From NCBI RefSeq assembly GCF_027595985.1, contig NC_073311.1, positions 26,935,892 through 26,999,891 of the forward strand: a stretch of DNA of 64,000 nucleotides, given 5' to 3'. The notes below the pieces were generated by a model, which was not told the origin of the DNA, searched no databases, and was given only the letters and a program-made list of their open reading frames with translations. Position numbers and translations under genes: made by a program. This DNA is from Sorex araneus (taxonomy: Eukaryota; Chordata; Mammalia; Eulipotyphla; Soricidae). Positions 9,180 to 21,245 of this stretch are shown in pieces; position 1 is the stretch's first letter; the number at the start of each line of letters is the position of its first letter.

Positions 9180-10687
9180 AAATGAGCCGATCTCGCACCC
9201 TCCGAGGATTCTTGGAGAGTCGGAAAGTGGACTGGAAGTGGGTGGCCCAGATGGGCACTTTTCCTGAGCCTTCTCTCCAAGCTGGCTATTTTTGCATCTT
9301 TTGCAAAAGAAAGCGCCCAGGGCATCCGCGTCTCCAAAGAACGGCTGGCAAATGCTGAGTGAGTGGGGTCAGGTTATGTCTGCGAGGTCCTTTTAGGTAA
9401 CGGCCCCCCCACCCCCACATCCTATGTTGGTCCATCGTTCGCCACCTATCTGTCGAGGGGAGTCTCATTCGAGATGAAACAGGACTTCGCTGTCCTTGAC
9501 AGGCAAAATGTACGTATAATTAAACCACGTGGAGAATTTCGAAAACTATATACACCCAGCACTAAGCACAAAGCCTGGCTGTTAACTGAAAATAGCTGAA
9601 ATCTCCCCTAAACGAAGCATATGGGAAACAGGATTTAAGAGATTAAATTGTATGTCCTGAAACTTCAGGATTTGAGAGAAGAGCAAAATGAGCCCGAAAC
9701 AGGAAAGTTTAGGAACCTGCTGAAGAACGCTTTTGTACCGGATGACTAATAATAGTATTAAAAATATATAATCTGTGCATCTAAGACTTCCAACAAACCC
9801 TCAGATTTTGACAGCTTGTATCCAATTAAGATTGAATTAAATAATAATGCCATTACTGACAGGTTTTTCATACAGTGAAAAATCTCCTTGGAAAGAAATC
9901 ACAAGACCAAAGTTTCAGGTCAGAACACTGCTACTAATCCTTAGCTTTTAACTTGGCCAAGAAAATTTTTTTCTCAGACTCTCTTCCAATCCCACATTTA
10001 AGATAGTTTTTTAAATTAAATTAAATTTGATCCTCTGGATTCTCCTCCCTTGGCCTTGGTATAAATAAATATCTGACAGATGCCCTATGGGAAAAATAAA
10101 AGTTGTAATAAATCCCTTACAGAACATCTTGCATAATTTGCTTTTACCTCACATATTTATGACAGGCAGATATTTGTTAATATATCACTCTAAATATACA
10201 GAGACATATACGACAAATTGAAATATACTATATATATATATATTAAACAGTATCAGCTAAGAAGAATTTAAGAGAATTGGCACATTTTTGTACTTCAGAA
10301 CCAGGATAATTATATCAGGATTAGGTTAACCTAGCTGTCTGCTTACAGAAGTGGTTTACACTTACACTTTACACTTTACACTTTACACTTCTTACAGTGG
10401 TTTACTGTAAGAAGGCCTCAGTACTCTGAGACTTTCCCACTGGCATTTGATACCAATCAAATGCACATAAAAAACTACAAGTCCCATAAATATAAGTGAA
10501 GAGGTACCCTGAATAATGACATACTAATTCATGACTTCGTGAGAAGAGTAAGCAATGAATTTCCCACGAAGTACTGGAACTTTAGCCAATTTAATCTTAA
10601 TCAGTGAGGAGAATTTTATTAATTTAAAGATTAGAAATGTTATTCCGAAGGAGGGTGGCCACAGAAAGCCACAAAGCTCATACACGA
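9180..10687. other. Unannotated sequence right of CpG island
   Basis: GC content falls quickly after 9170. No SINE or LINE is recognised in this 1.5 kb. It contains a 7-bp minisatellite (10352-10396). It may be the start of a long intron if the island is a rightward promoter. Confidence 0.4.
10352..10396 (+). repeat. 7-bp minisatellite (ACTTTAC)n
   Basis: About five tandem units of a TTTACAC-type heptamer, with slight variation in the first and last unit. It is flanked by the related words GTGGTTTACA and GTGGTTTACTG. Confidence 0.85.
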
Positions 10688-11115
10688 ACTGAGTGGAGAT
10701 TTAAATCCAGATCTAGGTGGCTTCAGTTTTTTTTTTCATTTTATATTGTATGTATAAGCATTTGGGGGCTGGAGCAATAGCACAGCGGGTAGGGCATTTG
10801 GCTTGCACACAGCAGACCAGGGTTCAATTCCTCCGTCCTTCTCAGAGAGCTCAGCAAGCTACTGAGAGTATCCTGCCAGCATGGCAGAGCCTGGCAAGCT
10901 ACCTGTGGCGTATTCAATATGCCAAAAACAGTAACAACAAGTCTCACAATTGGAGACGTTACTGGTGCCTGCTCGAGCAAATCGATGAGCAACGGGATGA
11001 CAGTGATACAGTGACAGTGTTGTATAAGCATTTAGTAAAACTGAGTGGAGATTTAAATCCACATCTGGTTGGCTTCAGATTTTTTTTCATTTTATATTTA
11101 TGTATAAGCATTTAA
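10688..11115 (+). repeat. Tandem duplication of about 90 bp split by a SINE-B
   Basis: A segment from ACTGAGTGGAGATTTAAATC to TGTATAAGCATTT occurs at about 10688-10763 and again at about 11040-11114, with few differences. The SINE-B insertion lies in the right end of the first unit, so the duplication is probably older than the SINE. Confidence 0.85.
10764..11020 (+). mobile_element. SINE-B, full length
   Basis: Head GGGGGCTGGAGCAATAGCAC, B box GGTTCAATTCC, SINE-B body and RTE-like tail (GACGTTACTGGTGCCTGCTC, AACGGGATGACAGTGATACA) ending in ACAGTG repeats. The exact TSD TGTATAAGCATTT lies at 10751-10763 and 11021-11033. Confidence 0.96.
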
Positions 11116-11720
11116 TAAATCTACAGATTTTAACGTGATGGAAGAATACAGCTTGAACAATAATGAGGCACCTTTGAAAAGAAGTAGTATGAGGATGGAA
11201 TTTTACCAAACGAAGAGCTTGGGAACTCAGAAAAGGGTATTCATTTCAAAAATTTGATAGCCGAGACACTTTCAAGGTTTAGTGTTCAATTGTTGCTATC
11301 TTTTAGGAAATGATTATTTTGTGCTTTATCACACAGTGGGAAAGTGACCACATGGTATTGGTGTGGGAGAAGGAGGCATGCACACAGAAGGTGAAGACAG
11401 AACTTGGAAGAAAATTTTATCCTTCAAACCAAGGCAGATTAGTCTTTTAGAAATGCAGACTAAACTTAATATATGCTGTATTTTCTAAGCAGATAGTCGA
11501 TACGCTATTAAATGCATACCTTTGCAACTTACATAATTAGATGTCTTAGTTTTCTTAATCCTTATACTAACACTATGATGTAGGCACAGTTAGACATTTC
11601 AGGAAAAAGAAAAGTGCAAACGTTAGTTGTTCAAATATATGCAATCATGTTATCTTGCTAGATATAACTACAAAGTGGTCCCTAACTAATCAATTTCTGA
11701 ATGTTTTATTTCTGACTTTT
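11116..11720. other. Unannotated sequence
   Basis: No recognisable gene or repeat. Confidence 0.4.
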
Positions 11721-11724
11721 TTCG

Positions 11725-11875
11725 AGGGGCCACAACAGACAGTGCTCAGGGCTCTTATGTTGGCTCTACCTTTAAGGATCACTCTTGGCAGATGATGGGC
11801 TGGGATGAGATGGGTTACTGAAGAACCTGGTCTGCATCCTCCCTGCCATCATGTCTCTCTGTCCCCTCCATCTCT
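11725..11875 (-). mobile_element. Very old SINE-A-like relic
   Basis: Minus-strand similarity to the SINE-A body (GGCCACAACAGACAGTGCTCAGGG on +, then GGATCACTCTTGGCAG, with a GGTT relic), heavily diverged. Low confidence. Confidence 0.4.
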
Positions 11876-11879
11876 GACT

Positions 11880-13960
11880 TTGATAACTACTTTAAGCAAT
11901 TGATCTTACACTTCTTGTGAGAGAAAATTATTCAGCGTTCTTCAGCAGAGATGTGACTATCCACTACTCTCTTCTCTTTTTGTGGGGAGCTGGGCAGAGA
12001 TTGAGGTTTGTGATGCAGGAAGGATGTAACTTAACAAGTCTTTCTGACTTCAGGTCCATAATGATAAAGATCCAAGGATGTAGTACTGTACCTTCATGGA
12101 CCCACTTCCAGCACATCTGAATGGGGTCAGTTGAGACAAAGTGCTTGATTGGAAAGAGAGAAAAAAAAAAAGGTTTACTAACAACAAGCTGGATTCATGT
12201 GCCAGAGGACCATCTTGCCTGTAGTGTTATAAGAAGCAATTTATACAGGAAGAGAATAAGGAAGTTATTTTGTTGAGGACCAGTAAGGGGAGGGAGGCTG
12301 GTCTATATATTCCCCTGTGATTGGTCTTCTGACACACACTCTAATGTGTAAATCTAAAGAACAAAAAGATTTCTGATTAAGGCTTCTGATTATATGCTGT
12401 TTTCCTGGTTATAGGCTTTTGTGAGAGAACAACAGAAAATTCTTTACATTCTCAATAGCGAACTCTGCCCAGAAGAGCTGGCTAGTTTGAATTTTGGCCT
12501 AATGTTTAATTTATTTTGGTCTGGTTTCACCACTAGATTTCAGAAAAGCAATTCAAAGATTTATTCCACACCCCTCTCCCCAAAAAAACCCTTTTAATTC
12601 ACAATAATAAAAGCATTGAAATAATATCACATATTATACGTTTTTTTCTTTTTTATCCATTTTAATAACTATTTTCCCTGTCAACTGCTAATTGATGCAT
12701 GATGTGAAAAATTTTTATGGATCCCACGTTACATGATCTCAAAATATGTAGCTAGTAGTCTATCCTCCATTTTCAAAAATGGAGGAGTAGAATCAAAGCA
12801 GGTAATCTGTACTTCGAGGATTGAAAAAGTCCATTATTGACAAGAGTCAAAGCAATCACATCAATTTTCTAACAATTGGCTAAAATATTGAAGTAGTCAA
12901 GATGGTAGAAAGTAGACTGAAATTTGCTAATATTTCTGAACTTTGGCAAAAGACAAAGATGACTATGACAAATGAAAATACCAACAAAAATGGTTACTTT
13001 GTTGACAGGAAGTGTATCACCGGCAGTTCTTTTCAAGACAATCTCTCTAGACCTAATTATAGGTGCTTTGAATTATCAGATTATCTGTGGGATTATAGTT
13101 ATGATCTCTTTCCTCACAGAAATTTTGTCTAATAGAAGGGATTTTATGAAAAGTAAACAAATTAATTAAATCTGAGTTTAAAATAAGAGATGTGATGCCA
13201 GTGTTCTCATTTTGTTCATAAAAGTTGCTCAAAACATTCATTCTTTGCTTTGTGTTTATCCCTTTCACCTTTCAGTTGGAGATTAAAGTTGTGTCTCTAA
13301 ATCCTGAGAGTCTGCAATTTCTTAGCTATTTTTCTAATTTCCTTCTTAAAATTGAGCCAGTTGTCTTACCTGGCAAGCAATTTACAGTGACCTATAGATA
13401 ATACTAACAAGCTCATGTATACAAACATATTCATATATATTTTTTCCATTTAAAAACCATTATTGAACTACAGGTTCACTGTATTCATTATGTATTTTAA
13501 ATTAATGGAAACAACCATTTTATTAGAAATTTTACCACTGGATAATATTAGTTGCAGTTTTCCCAATCTATATATTCACTAACTGATCCCATACCAATTC
13601 CACACATGGGTTAGCATTTTGGGGGGTTGTTTCTATTTTCTTTTGTCAGAACCTACTTTATTAGCTTTTCTATTAGCATTTTGTCAGAACATGTTTCATG
13701 TGACTTATTATGGACCCCAGGCTGATTCTGTACAGTATATTAACATTTTCAAGGCAAAGAGAAAGATGAGATAAACCAAACCATGGGATTTTATTTAAAA
13801 CTACAGATAGAAGAATGTTTTACCCTTCTTCTGGTAAAACAGAATGGTATGAGACTAACGTCCACGGACAATAGGTAGAAACAAGACAAGGAAGATTGGT
13901 CAAGTGTTGGGGGAGAGGGCAGTTGGAATAGAGAAGGGACCATTGGGACAATGATGGTTG
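11880..13960. other. Unannotated AT-rich sequence
   Basis: Two kilobases with no recognised repeat or exon. A 76-codon frame at 12902-13132 (+) and an overlapping 71-codon minus frame have no recognisable domain. Confidence 0.4.
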
Positions 13961-14049
13961 GAAGGTATCGCTCTGGATGGGAGATGAATGCTTGAAAGTG
14001 AGTAAACGGCGGTGCTCAGACAGGGTGGGAGTCAGGGTCCGAGAGGAGA

Positions 14050-14951
14050 CAGCACAACCGGTGTTGGCGTGTATGTGGGGAGAAAGGGACTCTCCTTCAC
14101 TGTTGGTGGTAATGCTGACTGGTTCAGCCCTTTTGGAAAACAATATGGACGATTCTCAAAAAATTAGAAATTGAACTTCCATTTGACCCAGCAATACCAC
14201 TCCTGGGAATATATCCCGGAGAGGCAAAAAGGTATAGCAGAGTAGAAATGACAGCTTCATTTCTATATTCAATATTCATTTCTATATATAATAGCCACAA
14301 TCTGGAGAAAACCAGAGTGCCCAAAAACAGATGACTGGTTAAAGAAACTTTGGTACATCTACACAATGGAATACTATGCAGCTGTCAGAAAAGATGAAGT
14401 CATGAAATTTGCATGTAAGTGGATCAACATGGAAAGTATCATGCTAAGTGAAATGAGTCAGAAAGAAAGAGACGGACATAGAAAGATTGCACTCATGTGT
14501 GGAATATAAAGTAGCAGATTGGTACGAGCTTGCAGTGATACAATTTCTGGCAGAAATTTCTCTGGACTTAATTACTAAAATACAGAAATCCAAAACTGTG
14601 CAGCCACTGTTGCGGCTGCTCGACCTCGTATCTCTTCATTCTGAGCAATGGAAAACAAATTATCAAATGCTTCCTTTTCAGCAGGTCTGACTTTGGGGGG
14701 AGAAACTCCAAACAATAATAGTGAGTTTTTTGTTGAAATATTGAATGTAATCAAAGTAAAGTGAAATGTATCAGTTATACAGGCGGAGTGGGAGGCTGGG
14801 GAGGTGGGGAGGTGGGGAAGGTATATTGTGAGTCTTGTTGGTGGAATATGTGAACTGGTGAAGGGATGGTTGTTCGAGCATTGTATAGCAGAGACTTAAA
14901 CCTGAAAGCTTTGTAACTTTCCACATCGTGATTCAATAAAAAAAAAAAATA
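14050..14951 (+). mobile_element. L1 LINE: ORF2 C-terminus plus 3' UTR
   Basis: Contains the familiar end of L1 ORF2: CACTGTTGGTGGTAATGCTG, CAGCAATACCACTCCTGGGA, AATGGAATACTATGCAGCTG, AGTGAAATGAGTCAGAAAG. Stops and frame shifts are present in the coding remnant. The 3' UTR follows, with a G-rich tract (14780-14818), CCTGAAAGCTTTGTAAC, and TTCAATAAAA with poly(A) at 14935-14950. It is 5'-truncated; the true left limit may be up to 100-200 bp further left. The 3' UTR contains an imperfect hairpin at 14600-14619 related to the perfect palindrome at 37916-37943. Confidence 0.9.
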
Positions 14952-14969
14952 GTGGATAAAGAACCACAC

Positions 14970-15235
14970 ATGACAACCTCTCAGTATCTGCACTGCAAAC
15001 TACAATGCCCAAAAGTAGAGAGACAGAGACAGAGACAGACAGAGAGGAAGAGAGGAGAGGGAGAGAGCGACTTGGTGGGTGAGGAGGGATATGTAGGATA
15101 TTGATGGTGGGAAATGTACAAAGGTGGAGGTATTGGATGTTGGAACACTGTATCACTTAAACCCAATCACGAAAGCTTTATAAGTATATCTCAGTGATTC
15201 AATTAAAAACTTTTAAAGAAAATATAAAGAACAAA
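14970..15235 (+). mobile_element. Older L1 3' UTR
   Basis: A second L1 3' end directly after the first: CACTGCAAACTACAATGCCC, a purine-rich tract (15018-15070), GGTATTGGATGTTGGAACAC, CGAAAGCTTTATAAG and TTCAATTAAAAAC. It is more diverged than the adjacent copy and related to the copy at 61050-61375. Confidence 0.8.
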
Positions 15236-16265
15236 TTTTTTTAAAAAAGAATGTCTTACTTTATGAAATTCTGTATGTTAAATTTACTTAAATTGTCTAT
15301 TGATTTTCTACTTCTATATTTACTGCTAATCCTGATATACCCTTTTTATTTAATAAATTGCTTTATCTTTCTATACCTGGCTTCCTAAATTAGTCTCAAT
15401 TACTGTTTTCTGAATAAAGTATTATTGCTAGTTCAAAAGTAGTGCTATATTTGACCTCTAACATCCCTCAGTGGCAGGGACTTCCCCCAGCTGTCATTTA
15501 CTTTCTGAAAGTTGCTGCCTGTTTCCTATTGACTTTTGGCTTCCATTCCAGCTGTTTGCACATTTATATGATAAATACAGGTTCCCCCCCCCCTCTTACT
15601 GTGTTCTACACTAACAAACAAAACAAAAATGATAAAATCTGTCTCTGCTGATCACGAACTTTGTTTCTTGTTCTACAAGTCAAAGTGCATATTAGATACT
15701 CTGAAAAATAGTTTATTTTGTTAGTTCATAGTGGTGCAGTATTTTTAAGGAGAAAAAAATTTCCATTGTAGCTTCCTTCATTAAGTCTTGTTAAATTTCT
15801 TCAGTTTTATCGAAATGATAAAACTTTAGTTTATTACTCATGTATTTCCTCATTAAAGTTCCTCTTGGTCATTACAATTGTGAGATTTAAAAAAAAAAAA
15901 GGCGTTTATTCCCTGCACTCATATCATTTTCTTACCCAGGAATTCTCTCTTGAATTATATGTGGAACTATGGACTACATAGAATCTATTGATTGTAGGTT
16001 AGCAGGCTTTTCACTGATGGGGAGGCTAGAACCAAAAATGCAATTATGCATGTCAATTAAGGCATAAATTTGTGTAAAGAATTTTACTCTGACAATGAAA
16101 TGGAACAAAAGCATTGGAATAAGCTATTGTTTAAGTGTATCATTTAAATATGCTTGTACTAAATTGATGAAATCTACTGGAGAATATAAAAGTAAAGCCA
16201 AATCTAGCAAAGGATACACCTAGCAATAAGGCCTTAGGTCAGTGGGATAATATTCCACTCTTACA
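15236..16265. other. Unannotated AT-rich sequence
   Basis: No recognised elements. Confidence 0.4.
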
Positions 16266-16269
16266 AGAA

Positions 16270-16410
16270 TGTTCCCAGGTGGGAGAGGGAACACAAAGAG
16301 CTGAAGAGTACAAGTCTGGCATGCATGGATTCTAATTTCAATCCATAGCACCTCACAGACCCCCCTAGAATCACGTGGGAGTCTCTTCGCAAAGCTCAAA
16401 TAAATGTGTT
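16270..16410 (+). mobile_element. Possible ancient SINE-A relic
   Basis: Weak match to the SINE head and body (GCATGCATGGATTCTAATTT, AGCACCTCACAGACCCCCCT). Divergence is too high to be sure. Confidence 0.3.
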
Positions 16411-19155
16411 CCTAAACTAAATGATTGAATTTGGATTAGGAACAAAAAGATACAAGATGAGCTTTGAAAAAATCTTCTGTGCCAGAAGTAATAGAAATAC
16501 AACTATTGAAAGAATATAATATAATTAAGAGAATAAAATTTAAATTAACTTAAATTTTATAATTTAAAAACATACTACTTTTTAAATATGGGGAATCTCT
16601 GGCTTAAAACACTAAAAATAATATATTAATGCAGCATAACTCAATAAGTAGAACAAGAATGCATGAGCTGTGTTCATAATAAAACACAAATGGGAGGAGC
16701 GGGAAAGCTCTTGGATGGTGACTAATGATCCAGGGAGCCAGGGCCAGAAAGTTGCCATTTTTTTAAAAAAGTAGCAGGGTAATAATTTATTTGTGTAAGT
16801 ATAGTCTACAATTTCTAAAGCAAATGCCTAAAGATTTCTTCAATACTTAAAAAAAACCCAAAAGCTTGGAAACAGAAGCTTGAGGAATTTTACTGATTAC
16901 TCATATATTCAACATTCAGATTCTACCATTAACATTTGCTACACTTCATTTATCACACATCAGTCTTTCCATTATTTTCTTTGTATTACCACTGCATATA
17001 AGTTTATGCATTTATAAAAGATTTCAAAATAAACTTTATACATCCTTTTATTTGCTGCAAGCTCTTTGGCATACAAATCAGTTACTGGCATTCAGTAAGT
17101 GTTCACAGCTTTTTTTTTTATAGTAAAATGTAATGAACAAATTTTAAGTTAATTCCATTATGATATGATTTTTGCAACAATTATGTAACTCATCCAACTC
17201 TGTATTACCATAGCTCTAGTAATTTTCCTTCAGCCTCTTCCCAAGTAATACCCACATCATCTATTTAAGAACATCATTCTAATTTTTTCCAAAATCAATT
17301 TTTATTTCTATAAACTTTATAGAAATAAAATCATAGTATAGTTAATGTCAAAATTTAATGATATTGTAGGAATAGGTCGTTCATTTTTATTACTGAGTGG
17401 TATTCTTTCTGTGAATTTAAGTATACAAAAATATCCATAGTAATATTGATGCATATCTAGATATTTCCAGTTGGAGCTATCATAAGACATTTTCTTACAT
17501 ACTTCTTTCATTAACATATCTTTTCATTTCTCATGGGAAAATTCCTGTGAGTAGAATTCCTCTTACCATAAGAAGTGTTTGCTTACGTACACTGTAAGTA
17601 TATGCTTAGTTTTATAGAAAACTGACAACTTTTTCCCAAGGGATCTAGTTTCAAAGTCTTACCATGTTGCTGTAGAGTTGAAAAGAGCCTTTCAGGAAAA
17701 ATAGAATTTTTCCAAAATGAAAATTGAAATATTTCAATTGGGAAAATTATGTTTTAAAGAGCCCACATCGTGAGAGTAAATTTTTCTTGTGGAGGAAATG
17801 AGGTATATGTTTGATATAGCAAGAGATGCCATTGCCTAGGTAATTAAATCATTTCCTGAACATCTGCTTGACCACAATGCTAATGATGGATGGCTTAATG
17901 CCAGAAAAATGGGAAATAGGGGGGGGGGGGTCAGAGGGCTCGACATCCTGATCATCACTTGGAAGTTCAAACTTCTTTGCCCCAAGTAAGAGAAAAGAAA
18001 GAATGGAAAATCAGAGAGGTTTGGACTTGAGGCATTTTCATTCAATCATTTATTCTCTAGAGTAATCATTTGCTGAGTGTTAAGACATGCATCTGTGTCT
18101 GAAGCCATCTAAGGGCAATATGTTGAAAATTGTCAGAGAAAAAGAATAACTCTTAACTTATTTTGTGGCAAACTGGATTTAGTTTACTGAGAGATATTAT
18201 TATTAGTCAAAACATGAAACATTGGGAAACATTGCCTTAACCATGAGAAAGAATTTAAAGAGCAATCGAGGAATGGCTAACAAACTAGTGAACAGAATGT
18301 GTTTTTGAAGACATACCTTCTTGGTAACATAGTAGTTCCTTATTACCAACTACCCTATCATAAAAATATATTTTATGTTATATTGCTAACACCAAAGGTG
18401 TTAGAATAGAAGAACATAGATATTTTATTTAACAATAACAAGCGTACAAAAAACAGAAAATCAAATCCAAAATGAGCATAAGGTCTGAGTAGCTACATTT
18501 CCAAAGAAAGCATAGAGATGGCCAATGGATCTATTGAAAGGTGGCCCACGTCACTGATGAATAAATCTTCTATATTAAGGATGTAAAGGGCAGCACCCTG
18601 GATTGAGGGAGAACACTGGCTGGAAGGAAGCTCCACCTCTAGACAACTAATTCCTAATCCTGAGATTAGGAGAGTCTAACTGTAAACTCTTTTTGTAAGA
18701 GTGGGTTGGTTATACCCCAAAGTATGATCCCAAACTTTCAGCACTGGCTCAGATGACAAGCAACCAAATGGCATATACAGGAGTCAGTCTCTGGCAAGTA
18801 CCATCTTGGAGACCTCTCAGAAATGAACTGATAATGGCAGGAGTGGATACCATTTTAGTCCCCAGTAACCCTAGCAACATGCCCTGAGGGCAAATTCCTG
18901 AGGGGAGCTCCACCCAACCCTAGGGAATTCCTAATCAAGCTTGCCTGGGGGCGGCAAAGAAACACAAACATCCTGACACTGACAAACCCAGTCCTTGCCA
19001 GCTCACAAGGCCATCCCACTGTAGCCAGACACGCTCCCTGTGGACCTCTGCAGACCTCTCAGAGCATAGAGAAGTAGACTCCACTGTCTGGGGTGCCCTT
19101 CTGCCAGGCCATGGCTAGGCAGTCTTTTTGTGTGGGAGAGGCAGAGGTTGGGGGG
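16411..19155. other. Unannotated sequence
   Basis: AT-rich to about 18560, then moderately GC-rich (18570-19130) with no family I can name. The right part could be an old LINE or LTR remnant. A poly(G) run lies at 17921-17930. Confidence 0.4.
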
Positions 19156-19159
19156 GGGG

Positions 19160-19308
19160 GAGTGGGGACGCAGCCCCAGCTGTGCTTAGGGCTTACTCCA
19201 GGCTCTGTGTTCAGGGATTTCTCCTGATGGGGCTTGGGGGATCTTGTGCAATGCCAGGGTCAGCCACATGCAAGGCAATCACCCTGTCTGCTGCTGTGCA
19301 CGCTCTTT
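19160..19308 (-). mobile_element. Old SINE-A, minus strand
   Basis: Minus-strand SINE-A pattern (+ strand: GCTTAGGGCTTACTCCAGGC, CAGGGTCAGCCACATGCAAGG, CACCCTGTCTGCTG). Its A-tail side lies to the left, near the G run at 19149-19158. Confidence 0.65.
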
Positions 19309-19310
19309 CC

Positions 19311-19349
19311 TCCCTCTCCCTCTCCCTCTCCCTCTCCCTCTCCCTCTCC

Positions 19350-19437
<88 letters not shown>

Positions 19438-19447
19438 CCTCTCCCTC
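19311..19447 (+). repeat. (CTCCCT)n then (CT)n microsatellite
   Basis: About six CTCCCT hexamers followed by about 80 bp of pure CT and then interrupted CT, followed by a C-rich stretch with a C run at 19477-19491. The Ser/Leu and Arg/Glu frames across it are artefacts. Confidence 0.97.
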
Positions 19448-19499
19448 CTTTCCCCCTCCCTCCTTTCTTCCCCGCCCCCCCCCCCCCCCCGCCACTAAC

Positions 19500-20299
19500 C
19501 CCAGTCCCAGGCAAAGTTTATAATCTATTCACTCTGGAGTGACTTTTATCTCAGCAATAGACCCTAGACAATTACTGAATACTGTTACTGAGGAAAAAAA
19601 AACAGTCACTGAACTCTGCCATGGGGCACCTATCTGTGTACCCCACAGCGACTGCGGTTTTGGAGTCTCCATATAAGAAACCCTGGTGCCTATTGACTAG
19701 TCCTGTTCTAGACTCCCAGGCCCTGATCTTACAAAATAGCCATCACTGGAAACCTATGAGGACACAGCTGGCTGCTACGCTGACCTGCCTCACTGGCATA
19801 GATGTACCCCAGGCATTTGAGCCAATGAGCATTTGAGACTGCTGAAAGTCCTAATGGCCCCCCTGAATGCCATTAGACCTGGTCTCCTTCCACACACAGT
19901 GTGGCTATTCTGATGAATACCTTTTACTACAAGCAACCCAGAATTTGAAGATAAAGTTGGATCTAGACACTGGTGACTATGAGTCTTCTTTCCACCCCCA
20001 GGGCTGCTTAACCTTATACCTGCAGTAATGACAAAACTTTTGCCATAGTCCAGCCCTTCTTAAGACCAATATCTCAGTCCCCAGGAAGGTCCTGTGGAGA
20101 CATAATGGGTAGAAGAAGGAACTTGTCCTCCTTGATGGATCAAGGCAAAACGCCTAGATATATAATTACTGATATAACTGAATAATGCAAGCTCAAGAAC
20201 ATGTCAAAACAATGATTTAAACATTGCTTGGTGAAATCAAGAGGCCCAAGGAAGAGAACTTTAATAAAAACAAAGTATAAGGGAAGCAAATTGACAAGT
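19500..20299. other. Unannotated moderate-GC sequence
   Basis: No gene recognised. The even base composition suggests an old transposon remnant such as an L1 5' part, but I cannot assign it. Confidence 0.35.
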
Positions 20300-20307
20300 C
20301 CAAATAG

Positions 20308-20311
<4 letters not shown>

Positions 20312-20368
<57 letters not shown>

Positions 20369-21026
20369 GTTGATCATCGAATTTCTCAAGTGGTCTCACT
20401 AACATCTCCATTCTTCCAAGCCCTGAGATTTTAGAAGCCTCTCTCTACTCATCCTTCCAACAATGCCGTACTGGAGGCTCTTTCAGGGTCAGAGGAATGA
20501 GCCCCAGCTTGTTACTGGTTTTTGGCATATTAATACACCATGGAGACCTTGCCAGGCTCTCCCATGTGGGCAGGAAACTCCCAGTAGTTTGCCAGGTTCT
20601 CCCAGAGGGAGAAATAGGCTATAATATATCATGTGACTGCTTTGCAGCTGCACCTTCCAGGAGCTGGCTTTTAAGTCTCTGGATGTTGGCCGTTGACAGG
20701 ATTACATGGTGCTGGGGGCAGTCCCTAGGTGTGACCGCCTAGCTACTGGGAGCTGGGAAATCTAGACGGAGGAGGCCCAGTCCCGATTCGAGGAGCCTTG
20801 GAGGTCTCAGCCCTGAGTCCCACACACCTGGGTTCCTCTGCCAATTCCTTCATGCGTGAGGCTCATCCAAACGTGTGGAGAGGGGCCTTGAGCATGGATG
20901 TGGCTAGGCTTCAGAGGTCTTCGGCCACCGGGAGCTCTTCTCGGGATGGGGAGGAAAGCTGGAGTCCATCCCCTTCAAGGAGGCCCCAGGGAAGACAGCC
21001 AGGCATGCGGGCAAGTGACTCTGTGC
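20312..21026 (-). mobile_element. Family C repeat with (ATG)n tail
   Basis: Minus-strand copy of a long repeat shared with 24906-25472, 28389-29020 and 62495-63045. Its 5' end (right side) is CAGAGTCACTTGCCCGC, and its 3' end is an RTE-related tail (GAAATTCGATGATCAACAGG) followed by about 54 bp of ATG trinucleotide. An exact 12-bp TSD CCAAATAGAAAT (20300-20311 and 21027-21038) defines one retrotransposed unit of about 715 bp. It carries about 110-130 bp near 20700-20815 that the copy at 24906-25472 lacks. No ORF or family match known to me. Confidence 0.85.
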
Positions 21027-21099
21027 CCAAATAGAAATAATAAAACTAAATAACAATGATAGAACATCACCAGGTGTGATCCAAGATGTTTTTGAAAAA

Positions 21100-21245
21100 A
21101 AAAGGTGGGCAAGGTCAGCATGTGGTTGTCCCCAGTTTGAGCCCTAACATTGCAATATCGTCCCCCAAGAACTGCTAGGAGTGATCCCTGAACACAGAGC
21201 CAGGAATAAGCCCTGAACAGAGCCAAGCATGATTTAAACTACCAC
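21100..21245 (+). mobile_element. Old SINE-A
   Basis: Diverged A-tailed SINE: GGTGGGCAAGGTCAGCATGT, then CCCCCAAGAACTGCTAGGAG, TGATCCCTGAACACAGAGCC and AGGAATAAGCCCTGAAC. Confidence 0.75.

Noticed and set aside
8357..9258. 304-codon minus-strand frame in the CpG island
   Set aside because: It runs through the (TG)n tract (His/Thr repeats) and poly(C) runs, so it is a low-complexity frame. It lacks a recognisable start context or family.
20217..20434. Poly-Asp or poly-His protein
   Set aside because: Translation of the (ATC)n tail of a family C insertion.
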